From an uncultured Bacilli bacterium (GTDB taxonomy: Bacteria; Bacillota_I; Bacilli_A; ML615J-28; CAG-313), in the NCBI GenBank assembly GCA_934098295.1, contig CAKONV010000008.1, forward strand, positions 1 through 64,000: DNA of 64,000 nt. The letters are read 5' to 3'. The translations under genes were made by a program, and so were the position numbers. Numbering within the stretch: the stretch's first letter is position 1; every line of letters starts with the position of its first letter. The notes under the pieces were generated by a model. That model searched no databases. It saw nothing but the letters and a program-made list of their open reading frames with translations, and was not told the DNA's origin. Shown one piece after another: positions 9,466 to 18,837 of this stretch.

Positions 9466-9466
9466 T

Positions 9467-10348
9467 TTATTTCTTTTCCTTTCCATATCTATCTACAAAG
9501 TTACAATATGCCCCAAGCACACCACCATCATTTTGAAAGTGAGCAGGAATTATATCTAATGTGTCTTGGAAACCTTCGACTAAATAATAGTCAGCATAAG
9601 CATTAACTTCTCTTCCGAATGAAGGACGAGCAGAAATTCCACCACCAATTATAATAGCTTCTGGGTTAAATATATATACTAAATTAGCAATACCTTTACC
9701 AAGATTTTGATAGAATTCTGATACAACAATATGAGCAATGGGATCTCCTGCATCGTATAAATCAAAAACATCTTTGCCACTTTCAACGTTTAATCCACGA
9801 AGCTTAGCACTTTTAAGAAGAGCAGACATTGATGCTATACGTTCCCACCTTACACCATCAATTAGCATTCTTCCGATTTCACCAGCATTATAGTTATTAC
9901 CACGCCATATTGTGTTGTTTACAACAATAGCACCACCAATACCAGTTCCAACGGTCATAACTAAATAAGTTTTATATTTAGATCCAGCTCCCATCTTGCA
10001 TTCACACGCTGCAAAACTATTTACATCATTGTCAGCTACAATGTCCAAACCTAGTTCATCTTTAAAAAGTTTACTAAAGTTCCAGTCTCCAAATTGGGGT
10101 ATTGCTTCAGGAGGAGTTATCATGACACCTTCATCAAAATTGATGCTACCAGCACAAGAGATAGCGATTCCATCTAAATCTGTATGCTTCTTTTGAACTT
10201 TTTTTGCTGTTGCTAAAAGTCTATCTGTTACATCTTTATGACCTCTTTTGTAATTGGTAGCAAACATTGCTTTTTCTAAAATCTTACCATCCTTTACGAT
10301 AGCATATTTAATATTAGTTCCCCCAATATCGTAACATAATACTTTCAT
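9467..10348 (-). CDS. ROK-family sugar kinase (probable glucokinase)
   Basis: A 293-residue ROK protein. The ATP-binding motif DIGGTNIKYAIV is at residues 6-17, a second glycine motif VGTGIGGAIVVNNTIWRG near 128-145, and IIIGGGISARP near 248. The usual ROK zinc motif (CxCGxxGC) is missing; the corresponding stretch reads GEIGRMLIDGVRWERIAS. This puts it with zinc-less ROK kinases, so the substrate (glucose, ManNAc or a glycoside) is uncertain; the pgm-pgi neighbours favour glucose. SD GAGGTG lies 6 nt before the chosen ATG, 11 bp after dnaE. Confidence 0.88.
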   Translation of the reverse strand: MKVLCYDIGGTNIKYAIVKDGKILEKAMFATNYKRGHKDVTDRLLATAKKVQKKHTDLDGIAISCAGSINFDEGVMITPPEAIPQFGDWNFSKLFKDELGLDIVADNDVNSFAACECKMGAGSKYKTYLVMTVGTGIGGAIVVNNTIWRGNNYNAGEIGRMLIDGVRWERIASMSALLKSAKLRGLNVESGKDVFDLYDAGDPIAHIVVSEFYQNLGKGIANLVYIFNPEAIIIGGGISARPSFGREVNAYADYYLVEGFQDTLDIIPAHFQNDGGVLGAYCNFVDRYGKEKK

Positions 10349-10358
10349 TATTTTCACC

Positions 10359-13300
10359 TCATAAAATTTCTATATCTTCGACTACAATTTGTAGTTGATT
10401 TCTCATACTAACATTTCCACTAACAATAATAATCATTCCATTTTTGATATTTAAAAATTGATTATAAATTCTTGGAAATAATGTCAATTCAATTTTATTA
10501 ACATCATCTTCCAAAGTTGCAAAAGCCATATCATCTTTATTTTTAGTCTGAATAACCTTGATATCTTTTATAATACCTAATGTTTTAATATAACTATCCA
10601 CTATAGCATCACCAATATGCTTTAAGTTTTTAGTTTTATATAACGAAGTGTATTTTAAGAAAAAGTTATATTTAATATTGATACCTAAGACTTCTTTTTC
10701 TTTTTCTAATAATTCACCATAACTATATTCTTCATTAGTATAATTGATTGGTTTAATTCCTGGCATATTTTCATAATCTAACATTTCAATATGTAATTTA
10801 GCATTTTCAATCATCGCTTTTTTCGTTATTTTAAAATCATCTAAAGCACCACTATAAATAATATTATAAACTACCGAAATTGGTAATAAGTTCTTGGTGC
10901 GAATGATAAAATCTTTGAAACTTGAGAATTCTTTTTTATTTCTTTCTTCAATTAATTCTTTTGTTTTTACTTCACCTAATCCTTTAATAATCGTTAAAGG
11001 GAAGATAATGCTACCTTTATAACTTAAAAAATAAGATTGGCTTAAATTAATATTAGGACTAAGTAGCGGAATCTTTTTCTTTAAGGCTTCTTTGGAATAT
11101 AACAATATATCACTTTCACTACCTAAAAAGCTTGTCATTAATGTTGAAAAATAGTAAGTTGGAAAATGACATTTTAAATATGCAGTTATATAAGCTACTT
11201 TTGCGTAAGCTACGCTATGAGCTTTATTAAAGCCATAATTGGCAAATTTAACAATATAATCATAAACATCATTAGCGGTTTTTAAACTATAGCCTTTTTT
11301 CATGCTAGAAGATACAAAAAGTTCTCTTTCTCTTTCCAAAACATCTTTTTTCTTTTTGGATACAGCTCTTCTTAAAACATCAGCTTTTCCTAAACTATAA
11401 CCAGCAAATTTGCAAGCAATTAACATTATTTGTTCTTGATAAACAATTGTTCCATAAGTCTCTTTTAAAATAGGTTTTAAGTCAGGATGAGGATACACAA
11501 CTTCTTCTTGTCCAAATTTTCTAGCTATAAAGTGGGGAATCATTTCCATAGGACCTGGTCTATATAAGGCTAGAGCGGAAATTATATCCTCTAAGCTTGA
11601 AGTCTTAAGATTCATAATAACTTTTTTCATACCCTCTGATTCTAATTGAAAGACCCCGATTACATCGCCAGCAGCAAGCATTCTATAAGTTTCTTTATCA
11701 TCTTCATCTTTCGGTAATACAAAATTAGGATTATCTTTTCTTATTAAATCAATTGTATCGGATATATTTGTTAAATTCTTTAAACCTAAGAAATCCATTT
11801 TTAATAATCCCAAAGCTTCTAAATCACTAGCTTCATATTGAGTTTGATATATATCATCTAAACCATTATCTAATGGCGTATAATTAAGTAAGTTGTATTT
11901 TGTAACGATAATACCGGCCGCATGAGTTGACACATTACGAGGAAGACCTTGTATCTTCATCGCTGCTGATAGGACCTTTTTGATATCGTCGTATTCATCC
12001 ATCATTTGTTTCAATACATCATTTGTTTCAACAATGTCTTTTAAACTACTTTGATTATGATAAAAATTTTTTATCTCGGCATTTAATTGTTTAATTATTT
12101 GTTTTTGTTTAGTATCACTTAATTTATAAACTCTTGCACAATCATTAATTGCTAATCGAATCTGAAAAGTTCCAAAAGTTGCAATATGAGCAACTCTACT
12201 AGCCCCATATTTTTTTCCTACATATTTTATGACTTTGTCTCTTAAATCATCAGGAAAATCAATATCAATATCGGGCATTGTGATTCTTTCTTTATTTAAG
12301 AAACGTTCAAATAATAAATTGTATTTTATAGGATCAATTTCGGTAATTCCAAGGCAGTACGCAACTAAGCTAGCTCCTGCTGAACCTCTTCCTGGTCCCA
12401 CATATATTTTATTATTTTTAGCATATTTTACATAATCCCAAACAATTAAAAAATAATCAGCAAATCCCATGTCACAAATGGTTTGATATTCATATTTTAA
12501 TCTATCTTCATAAACTTTACGGTTAACATTGTTAAGAGTTTTTAATCTTTTATTGAGACCAGCAATACATAATTCCAATAAGTATTGATTGGCTGATATA
12601 CCATCTTGAAATTTAGGTAGTTGTAAATGATTGAATTCAATTTCTAATTTACACTTCGACGCAAAGTTATTTGTATTTATAATTAAATCTGGATGCTTAA
12701 AAAATAATTCATTAATTTCGTCTTCATTAAGTAAATAACTGTGTTCTTCACTTTCGGTTACATTAACTAAATTACCATTATTTAAAATTGATTTTAATAC
12801 TTGATATGCACATAAATCATCTTTACGTAAATAAAAGACCGGTGTCAAAGCAACAAGTTTATTTGTAATACTATTAAAGATATTATAATAACTATCAAAT
12901 AGTTCTTTATCTTCTTTAGTTGTTAGACTAATTCCTAGATATGTTAAATCAAAAACTGATGATAAAATGCTGTAGTGTTGTTTTAAATTCTCAATATCTT
13001 TGTTTTTTATAAAGTTATAACATATACTTTCATTTCCGGGAGTAATAGCCGCAATACCCAAGGAAAAATTTTTTAAATCTAAGATATCAATGGGATTACC
13101 GGTAATTTTATATTTACTCGAAATACGCATTAAATTATGATAACCGGTTTGACCTAAAGCATAAAGGAGCAACTGGCTTGTTTTTCCATTAATCACATAG
13201 GGAATTTTAAGACCTATTATAGGATTAATTTGATTTTTTTTACAGGCTTGATAAAATTTAATAGCTCCATGAAGAACTCCTTCATCGGTAATTGCTAAAT

Positions 13301-13400
13301 TATTATACCCATATTCTTTAGCTAAAGCTATTAATTCATCCAAATGGCAACTACTTTGTAACAAAGAATATTCACTACGAACATATAAGGGGGTAAACAT
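10359..13400 (-). CDS. dnaE: DNA polymerase III alpha subunit DnaE
   Basis: A 1013-residue C-family polymerase. The N-terminal PHP domain opens with LYVRSEYSLLQSSCHLDEL. The palm shows GPGRGSAGASLVAYCLGI (about 333) and the catalytic pair PDIDIDFPDD (about 375). LYRPGPMEMIPHF and VYQEQIMLIACKFAGYSLG follow, then helix-hairpin-helix and a C-terminal OB domain (IVSGNVSMRNQLQIVVEDIE). It is somewhat shorter than Bacillus DnaE. SD GAGGTG precedes ATG. Gram-positives usually also have PolC; it is not in this window. It begins a long operon running to 4.3 kb. Confidence 0.96.
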   Translation of the reverse strand: MFTPLYVRSEYSLLQSSCHLDELIALAKEYGYNNLAITDEGVLHGAIKFYQACKKNQINPIIGLKIPYVINGKTSQLLLYALGQTGYHNLMRISSKYKITGNPIDILDLKNFSLGIAAITPGNESICYNFIKNKDIENLKQHYSILSSVFDLTYLGISLTTKEDKELFDSYYNIFNSITNKLVALTPVFYLRKDDLCAYQVLKSILNNGNLVNVTESEEHSYLLNEDEINELFFKHPDLIINTNNFASKCKLEIEFNHLQLPKFQDGISANQYLLELCIAGLNKRLKTLNNVNRKVYEDRLKYEYQTICDMGFADYFLIVWDYVKYAKNNKIYVGPGRGSAGASLVAYCLGITEIDPIKYNLLFERFLNKERITMPDIDIDFPDDLRDKVIKYVGKKYGASRVAHIATFGTFQIRLAINDCARVYKLSDTKQKQIIKQLNAEIKNFYHNQSSLKDIVETNDVLKQMMDEYDDIKKVLSAAMKIQGLPRNVSTHAAGIIVTKYNLLNYTPLDNGLDDIYQTQYEASDLEALGLLKMDFLGLKNLTNISDTIDLIRKDNPNFVLPKDEDDKETYRMLAAGDVIGVFQLESEGMKKVIMNLKTSSLEDIISALALYRPGPMEMIPHFIARKFGQEEVVYPHPDLKPILKETYGTIVYQEQIMLIACKFAGYSLGKADVLRRAVSKKKKDVLERERELFVSSSMKKGYSLKTANDVYDYIVKFANYGFNKAHSVAYAKVAYITAYLKCHFPTYYFSTLMTSFLGSESDILLYSKEALKKKIPLLSPNINLSQSYFLSYKGSIIFPLTIIKGLGEVKTKELIEERNKKEFSSFKDFIIRTKNLLPISVVYNIIYSGALDDFKITKKAMIENAKLHIEMLDYENMPGIKPINYTNEEYSYGELLEKEKEVLGINIKYNFFLKYTSLYKTKNLKHIGDAIVDSYIKTLGIIKDIKVIQTKNKDDMAFATLEDDVNKIELTLFPRIYNQFLNIKNGMIIIVSGNVSMRNQLQIVVEDIEIL

Positions 13401-13438
13401 TTCATCACCTCATTTATCTAAGATACCTTCTCTATATT

Positions 13439-13467
13439 ATTTTACCACAATATTAAAAAAAAGACAA
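13439..13467 (-). promoter_or_regulatory. Sigma-A promoter of the dnaE operon
   Basis: TTGTCT-N17-TAAAAT on the minus strand, about 40 bp before the dnaE start. Confidence 0.7.
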
Positions 13468-13550
13468 TTATTAAATAATAAAAATATATCTACCTTATTG
13501 GATAATTAAAAAATTTTACACAAACAATATATTTATAATCCTTTTTTATT

Positions 13551-13598
13551 TAAAAAAAGGTCTTTTTGTGTTGTTTAAATTTTAACACACAAAAAGAC
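13551..13598 (-). terminator. Intrinsic terminator after the 745-residue membrane protein gene
   Basis: GTCTTTTTGTGTT pairs with AACACACAAAAAGAC around a 12-nt loop, with one looped-out pair, followed on the minus strand by CCTTTTTTT. Confidence 0.75.
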
Positions 13599-13610
13599 AT
13601 CTAAATTTTT

Positions 13611-15848
13611 TTATAATAAATTCTTTTTTCTAACCCTTACTCTTATAAATTTTAGTACTATTAAACTAGTTGGCAGTAATAATATAATTATACCAGATAC
13701 AATCAAACAATATTTTAAAATTGAGGAATTAGAATCAACATAATAATCTATTATTGATACATCATCAACTTTTAATACTTTAAGATTCTCAACATTTTTA
13801 GGATTTAATAATTTTAAAATTACATTTGATATACTACCATTCACATAATTTACTTTAAAATTCATGGAAATATGTTCGTTTTCAATTTGATAATTAAACA
13901 CTTCCTTTTCTAAAAGCTTTGATTTTCCTAAATTATAAACAAAAAATAGTTTGTAAGTAGAAAAATTATGAAGTTCATCTTCGAAAGAATAATCATCAAT
14001 TATTTTTTTCTCATATTCTATTTTACCATTGACATATTTTACAAGTTTCATATACATAAATGTTTGATCAGTATCCATGATTTTATAATCTAAAATTGTG
14101 TTATCTTTAGTATGTTCTTTATTAACCTCAAGTGTTGCTTCTTTTTTAAGAAAACTTATGGAAAGGCGTTTTTCTATTTCTTGATGATATAATTTATTAT
14201 TTTTATAATAACTAATGCTATTTATAACATAAACTTTTCTTAAAGGAACACTTGAAGAAAATAAAATATCAATACTATCTTTTTTACATACATAGGAAGT
14301 ATATTCTTCATTATTTATCACTAACTTTTCAATGCTATCTAAACCATTAGGTATTTCCATTGTAATAGTAGCATTTTGTCCACAAAAAACATCAACATCT
14401 GTTGGAATATAAGCTATATTATCGCTATTGTAATAATTGTTTACAACATAAATATTATATGTTTCTTTATCTCCATTTACATTAGTTATCTCAATTACAT
14501 GTTCTCCCGTTTCTTTTAAAATTTCTCCATAATATATTTTTTTATTATCCATAGTAGCATGTCCAAAAAATTCTAAGACTTTACCAACTTCATATATTCC
14601 TTGGTCAATAAAATTAGTATAGGGCAGAACAATCATGGTATTTATAAAAGTGAATATACTTCCATCACTTTTTATAGCCTCATATGTAATATCATATTTT
14701 CCATGAATTAGTTTTTCTAAATAGGGACTAGCTAGTTTATAAGAAAAATCATACTTATCAAAAAATGATTCTATTTGAAATATATTGGTATCATATTCAT
14801 CATAATAATCATGATCACAATAAAGAGGTTCTTGTTTAATTATTTCAAATTCTTCAATTCTTTTTAAGATTATTTTTTCATCACTTACAACACTTATATA
14901 TAAATAACCCAAATATATATAATAATCTTGCATGTTAGAAAAAGGAATACTATATATTAAATCATTATTGAATATCAGCTCTATATTACCACCATTATCA
15001 CCAATACTTAAATAACCATTTTGACTTTTTAAATGTGGTAAAAGATTATAATTGTAATATTTTTCATCCAAATTAAATTTATTATAATTAGTCAAATTTA
15101 GGTCTAAATCATATATATAATTATTAGAACTAGTTATTAAATTAAAAATTAAACGATTCTTTTGGATGGTAAGATTTTTAATTTGTTCATTATTAGTATC
15201 TTCATTTAAATAACAAACATCCACTATTTCTAAATCATTATTACATTTTACAATTGCACTTTTAAAACAACCATAATCTCCTACTTGTACAAAACAACTA
15301 TCTTTCGAAAAACCACTACGATATAGATTCATATAGTAATAATCTTCAATGATTACTAATTCCTTAAAACACTCCTTGCCACTACCGCCATATATTTTTT
15401 CTTTTGTTATATTTAAACTACTATCGAATATAGCGATGTAGGCATCTTCATCTTTACATCCAACTATTACTAATTGGTTGTTGTTTATTAAACACTTATG
15501 GATACTTGTTTTATCAAGCAATTTTTTTTCAATGTTTAAATTATGTTTACTGATTCTTAAAACAAAACTATCATTTTCTAACATAAGAACAGCATACATA
15601 TAATTTGTATCATCAGTAAGTGAAGTTATAAGGCCTTTTTCCAAAGGATAAGAAGTACCATTATAGTTTAAATAACTATAAGAATTCACTGTATAGCCAT
15701 AAATTTCTGGCGTAAGATTTATAATTGTTTGTTTTTGATTGGTTGTTTCCCAAATTTGTGTTTCCTCAAAGGTTTCTTTGGCAGAAGTTTTTTGCCTATT
15801 AAAAAATAATACTACTAAAAAAGCCAATACTAAAAAGAATTTTTTCAT
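13611..15848 (-). CDS. Exported single-pass protein with propeller-like ectodomain (B)
   Basis: A 745-residue protein with an N-terminal signal (MKKFFLVLAFLVVLFF) and one C-terminal helix near residues 710-735 followed by basic residues, so the bulk is outside. The ectodomain has repeated beta-strand segments such as IAIFDSSLNITKEKIYGGSG and SAIVKCNNDLEIVDV, the pattern of bacterial beta-propeller repeats (value report, then 'fgGsg'). A later part is Ig-like. I do not recognise a named family. I start at MKKFFL, whose ATG overlaps the upstream stop as ATGA; it resembles the upstream gene in plan. Confidence 0.75.
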   Translation of the reverse strand: MKKFFLVLAFLVVLFFNRQKTSAKETFEETQIWETTNQKQTIINLTPEIYGYTVNSYSYLNYNGTSYPLEKGLITSLTDDTNYMYAVLMLENDSFVLRISKHNLNIEKKLLDKTSIHKCLINNNQLVIVGCKDEDAYIAIFDSSLNITKEKIYGGSGKECFKELVIIEDYYYMNLYRSGFSKDSCFVQVGDYGCFKSAIVKCNNDLEIVDVCYLNEDTNNEQIKNLTIQKNRLIFNLITSSNNYIYDLDLNLTNYNKFNLDEKYYNYNLLPHLKSQNGYLSIGDNGGNIELIFNNDLIYSIPFSNMQDYYIYLGYLYISVVSDEKIILKRIEEFEIIKQEPLYCDHDYYDEYDTNIFQIESFFDKYDFSYKLASPYLEKLIHGKYDITYEAIKSDGSIFTFINTMIVLPYTNFIDQGIYEVGKVLEFFGHATMDNKKIYYGEILKETGEHVIEITNVNGDKETYNIYVVNNYYNSDNIAYIPTDVDVFCGQNATITMEIPNGLDSIEKLVINNEEYTSYVCKKDSIDILFSSSVPLRKVYVINSISYYKNNKLYHQEIEKRLSISFLKKEATLEVNKEHTKDNTILDYKIMDTDQTFMYMKLVKYVNGKIEYEKKIIDDYSFEDELHNFSTYKLFFVYNLGKSKLLEKEVFNYQIENEHISMNFKVNYVNGSISNVILKLLNPKNVENLKVLKVDDVSIIDYYVDSNSSILKYCLIVSGIIILLLPTSLIVLKFIRVRVRKKNLL

Positions 15849-17686
15849 TTTATCTTTCTCCCTAAAACAAAATATGAAACAACACTTACAACTATGGTAA
15901 GAATAGGAATCAATAAATACCATAAATTCTTATTTAACAAATTGTTTTCATAATCGTTAATCATTAAATTTTGTTTTACTTTTACTTCACTTATCTCTTG
16001 TTTAACAAAATCTTTTATTATGTAATTTTGATTATATTCTCCATCCTTAATTTCTTTTATTTTCACATCAACTACTTTAAAATTAATCGTTACTGCCTCA
16101 TCATTATTACCGATGACTTCAAGAACATATGTTCCCGGTGTCAAAATATGGGTGTTTTCATCTATCAATTCATTATTTAATTTACCTATACCATTAAAAT
16201 AAATTTTAACACCTAGATCATAACAATTATTTTCCCAAATATTAGTATCCAAATCTACTTTTTCTTTTTTTTGAACAACTACATCATATGTTTCAAAATC
16301 ATAATAATAAGTTAAGATGTAAGTTCCAAAGATATTTTTATTTATTTTAGTAAGTGATTTATTTTCGTCAAAAACAGCATTATTGCCATTGTATAAATAA
16401 TTATCTTTAACAAGTACTGAGTAATTATATTTTTTTATATTTAAATAATTAAAGCTATAGAGAATGATATATGAGCCTGTATTCTTTATAAAACCATCTA
16501 ATTCATTTAAATAAATTTCTGATTTTATTTCATAATTTGTACCAATAGTTCTTATAAAAAAATTATTGTTGTATGAATATATAATATTGATAGCCTCTCC
16601 ACTTATAAATAAACTAGTGGCTAGATAATTGTCAAAAAAATATTCATCAATAATTTCTAATTCTTGATTGGAATCAATTTTATACAAAACATTTTTGCTG
16701 GCGCTAATTTTATAATTGTATACATGCATTACTAAATAAACTTCATCATCTTTTATAGCTGATGATACATATTTGTTCATTTTAGAATTTGTTAATTTAT
16801 TTCTTGTATATATATCATTTTCAAAATCTAAAACGATATATTCAATATCATTAGGCTTCTCAATAATTAAATAAATATTTTCCGTGATTATCACATCAAG
16901 TACCTTATCACATCCTATTTCACCAAAATTATAATATTTTATTATTTTTAGTGTATATTTATCAACTATAAATAAAAAGCTATCTTCTTCTAATCCTTGA
17001 TGTTTAAAATTGCCATCACTAGAAGTTGTATATCCGACTATATACAAGTAATCACTATCAAAATCTAAGTTTGTAATTATATCATTTCTATTTCCTATAT
17101 AACTATCTTCTCCTAAAATTATTCCTTTTATATCCATTAGAAATAAATAGCCATCATAACCGGTTTTACTATTATATATATTTCCAATACCATAGATTAC
17201 TTGTAATTCTTCATCATAATAAATATGATTAATATCTACATCTTCTGTTTGTTGAATATATTCTGATTTTACGATATCAAAACCTTTTATTAGCACATAG
17301 TAAAAGTTAGCATCGCATACTAAATATATATATTTATCTTTTAGGGCGATAACATCTTTGATTTCTACATCCTTAATTTCTTCTTCATCTATATCTATTA
17401 TTTCTTGATAGCTAGCATTTTCATCAACAATTTCTACTTCTCTTATAAATTCTTTAGAACTGCTATTTTGTTTATATGTCACAAAATATTTTCCTTTTTG
17501 ATTGAAATTTACATTACTATTGATTAGTTGATAACCATCCATATCTAAATTAATATTATTGCCAATGTTAATAACTAATTTTTTTAAACTTAAAGGAGTA
17601 CTTGCCTTTAAATAACATAAGTATGTTAATAATACTAACAATAACAAATTAATTATACTTAATTTTAATAAAAATTTCTTTATCAT
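15845..17686 (-). CDS. Exported single-pass protein with propeller-like ectodomain (A)
   Basis: A 613-residue protein with the same plan as its neighbour: N-terminal hydrophobic helix (FLLKLSIINLLLLVLL), a large extracellular part, a C-terminal helix (LLIPILTIVVSVVSYFVLG) and a short basic tail. Segments such as IYGIGNIYNSKTGYDGYLFLMDI and GYTTSSDGNFKHQGLEEDSF look like propeller blades of the 'GyT.s.dg.F.....DaFl...d' type. I start at MIKKFLLK, with SD AGAGG 7 nt upstream, rather than 41 codons earlier. ATGA coupling suggests both proteins are made together, perhaps as a surface complex (inference). Confidence 0.75.
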   Translation of the reverse strand: MIKKFLLKLSIINLLLLVLLTYLCYLKASTPLSLKKLVINIGNNINLDMDGYQLINSNVNFNQKGKYFVTYKQNSSSKEFIREVEIVDENASYQEIIDIDEEEIKDVEIKDVIALKDKYIYLVCDANFYYVLIKGFDIVKSEYIQQTEDVDINHIYYDEELQVIYGIGNIYNSKTGYDGYLFLMDIKGIILGEDSYIGNRNDIITNLDFDSDYLYIVGYTTSSDGNFKHQGLEEDSFLFIVDKYTLKIIKYYNFGEIGCDKVLDVIITENIYLIIEKPNDIEYIVLDFENDIYTRNKLTNSKMNKYVSSAIKDDEVYLVMHVYNYKISASKNVLYKIDSNQELEIIDEYFFDNYLATSLFISGEAINIIYSYNNNFFIRTIGTNYEIKSEIYLNELDGFIKNTGSYIILYSFNYLNIKKYNYSVLVKDNYLYNGNNAVFDENKSLTKINKNIFGTYILTYYYDFETYDVVVQKKEKVDLDTNIWENNCYDLGVKIYFNGIGKLNNELIDENTHILTPGTYVLEVIGNNDEAVTINFKVVDVKIKEIKDGEYNQNYIIKDFVKQEISEVKVKQNLMINDYENNLLNKNLWYLLIPILTIVVSVVSYFVLGRKIK

Positions 17687-17764
17687 TTTAGTTACCTCTT
17701 TTTCACTTAATAATACAAGAATTTTTTTCATTTTGCTTTTTCGTAATATTTTATATCTGTCAAC

Positions 17765-17789
17765 AAAAAAAGACCCAAAAGGGTCTTTT
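17765..17789 (-). terminator. Intrinsic terminator after ytxK-like gene
   Basis: AAAAGACCC pairs with GGGTCTTTT around a short loop, with a run of T on the minus strand; it lies 31 bp past the methyltransferase stop. Confidence 0.85.
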
Positions 17790-17820
17790 GTGTTTACTAT
17801 TTTTAACAAAATAATCTAAA

Positions 17821-18837
17821 TTATTTGATGCATTCTTTTATTTTATTCATTACTTGTAAGAATTGATCTTTTTTTTCTAGAGGTGGCAATACAAATATTT
17901 CCGTTCCTTTATTTGTTTTCTCTTTGTTATCTAAAATAAGAATTGACTTTGTTTTCGCATTTTTTTGAAAAAATGTTTCTGGCAAAGCTATTAAGCAAAG
18001 AATGTTACCATTTTTTTCTAATAATTCTTTAAATTCTAAACTACCTTTTTGAGAGAAAAAGTCGTTATCTATTAAATATAAATATTTGATTTTTTTGGTT
18101 ATCTTTAGGTAATGTTCAATTACTAGATATGGAAAGTATCTAACATTACCATCATATAATTTAGAATGATAATTACTATTTTCATAATCATAACATGCTA
18201 AATCTGATATTACTATATCAACATCACTTGGTAAAACATTTAGAGCATCTTCATAAAAAATATCTAAGGGGATTTGAATCATATTAGCTTTTGTAACTGC
18301 TATCCGAGCCATTAGTTCATGATTATCAAATCCAACTAAACTTACATTTTTTTGAATATGATTAGCCACTGTAAAAGCTAAGTTACCTACTCCAAAGTTC
18401 ATATCTAAAATTGTAACATTATTTTGGTCTTTTACAACTTCTTTAACAATCATGCTTACAAGAATAGCTGTAGCATCAGGAGTAATATAGTCTAAAGGAA
18501 AGTTAACATTTTTGAATCCTTTAATATCTAAGAGTAATAAGGCTCTTCTTACTTCTTCGCTATTTACCTTATTATCTATAAAAAATTGTTTTAATTCTTC
18601 TATTTTTTTATCAATTTGTTGAAGTTGCTCATCATCAAAAATATCTAATGGTTCATCATTTAAAAAATAATTAATAATTTTTATTAAACATTCATAAAAA
18701 TTTGTATGCATTTTTTCAACATTATAGTTAGAAACTGCTGTATTTTCATATAATTCATTGCGAGTGGCATGATAGTATAACATGGAAGCTTCTTCTAAAA
18801 GATCCGTTATTTTTAAAATTTTTTCATCGGTTGTCAT
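17821..18837 (-). CDS. ytxK: YtxK-like class I SAM-dependent methyltransferase
   Basis: A 338-residue protein with the YtxK layout: a helical N-terminal half, then an N6-adenine-methylase-like domain. The SAM motif is TILDMNFGVGNLAFTVA (about 135-151), with an acidic residue after motif II (LVGFDNHELMARIA). The catalytic NPPY position reads ISDLACYDYEN, in line with YtxK proteins (SDLP.GYY) and unlike true DNA methylases, so DNA methylation is not certain. It follows the HI0933 flavoprotein gene with a 14-bp overlap; synteny with ytfJ/ytfI supports the name. Confidence 0.8.
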   Translation of the reverse strand: MTTDEKILKITDLLEEASMLYYHATRNELYENTAVSNYNVEKMHTNFYECLIKIINYFLNDEPLDIFDDEQLQQIDKKIEELKQFFIDNKVNSEEVRRALLLLDIKGFKNVNFPLDYITPDATAILVSMIVKEVVKDQNNVTILDMNFGVGNLAFTVANHIQKNVSLVGFDNHELMARIAVTKANMIQIPLDIFYEDALNVLPSDVDIVISDLACYDYENSNYHSKLYDGNVRYFPYLVIEHYLKITKKIKYLYLIDNDFFSQKGSLEFKELLEKNGNILCLIALPETFFQKNAKTKSILILDNKEKTNKGTEIFVLPPLEKKDQFLQVMNKIKECIK

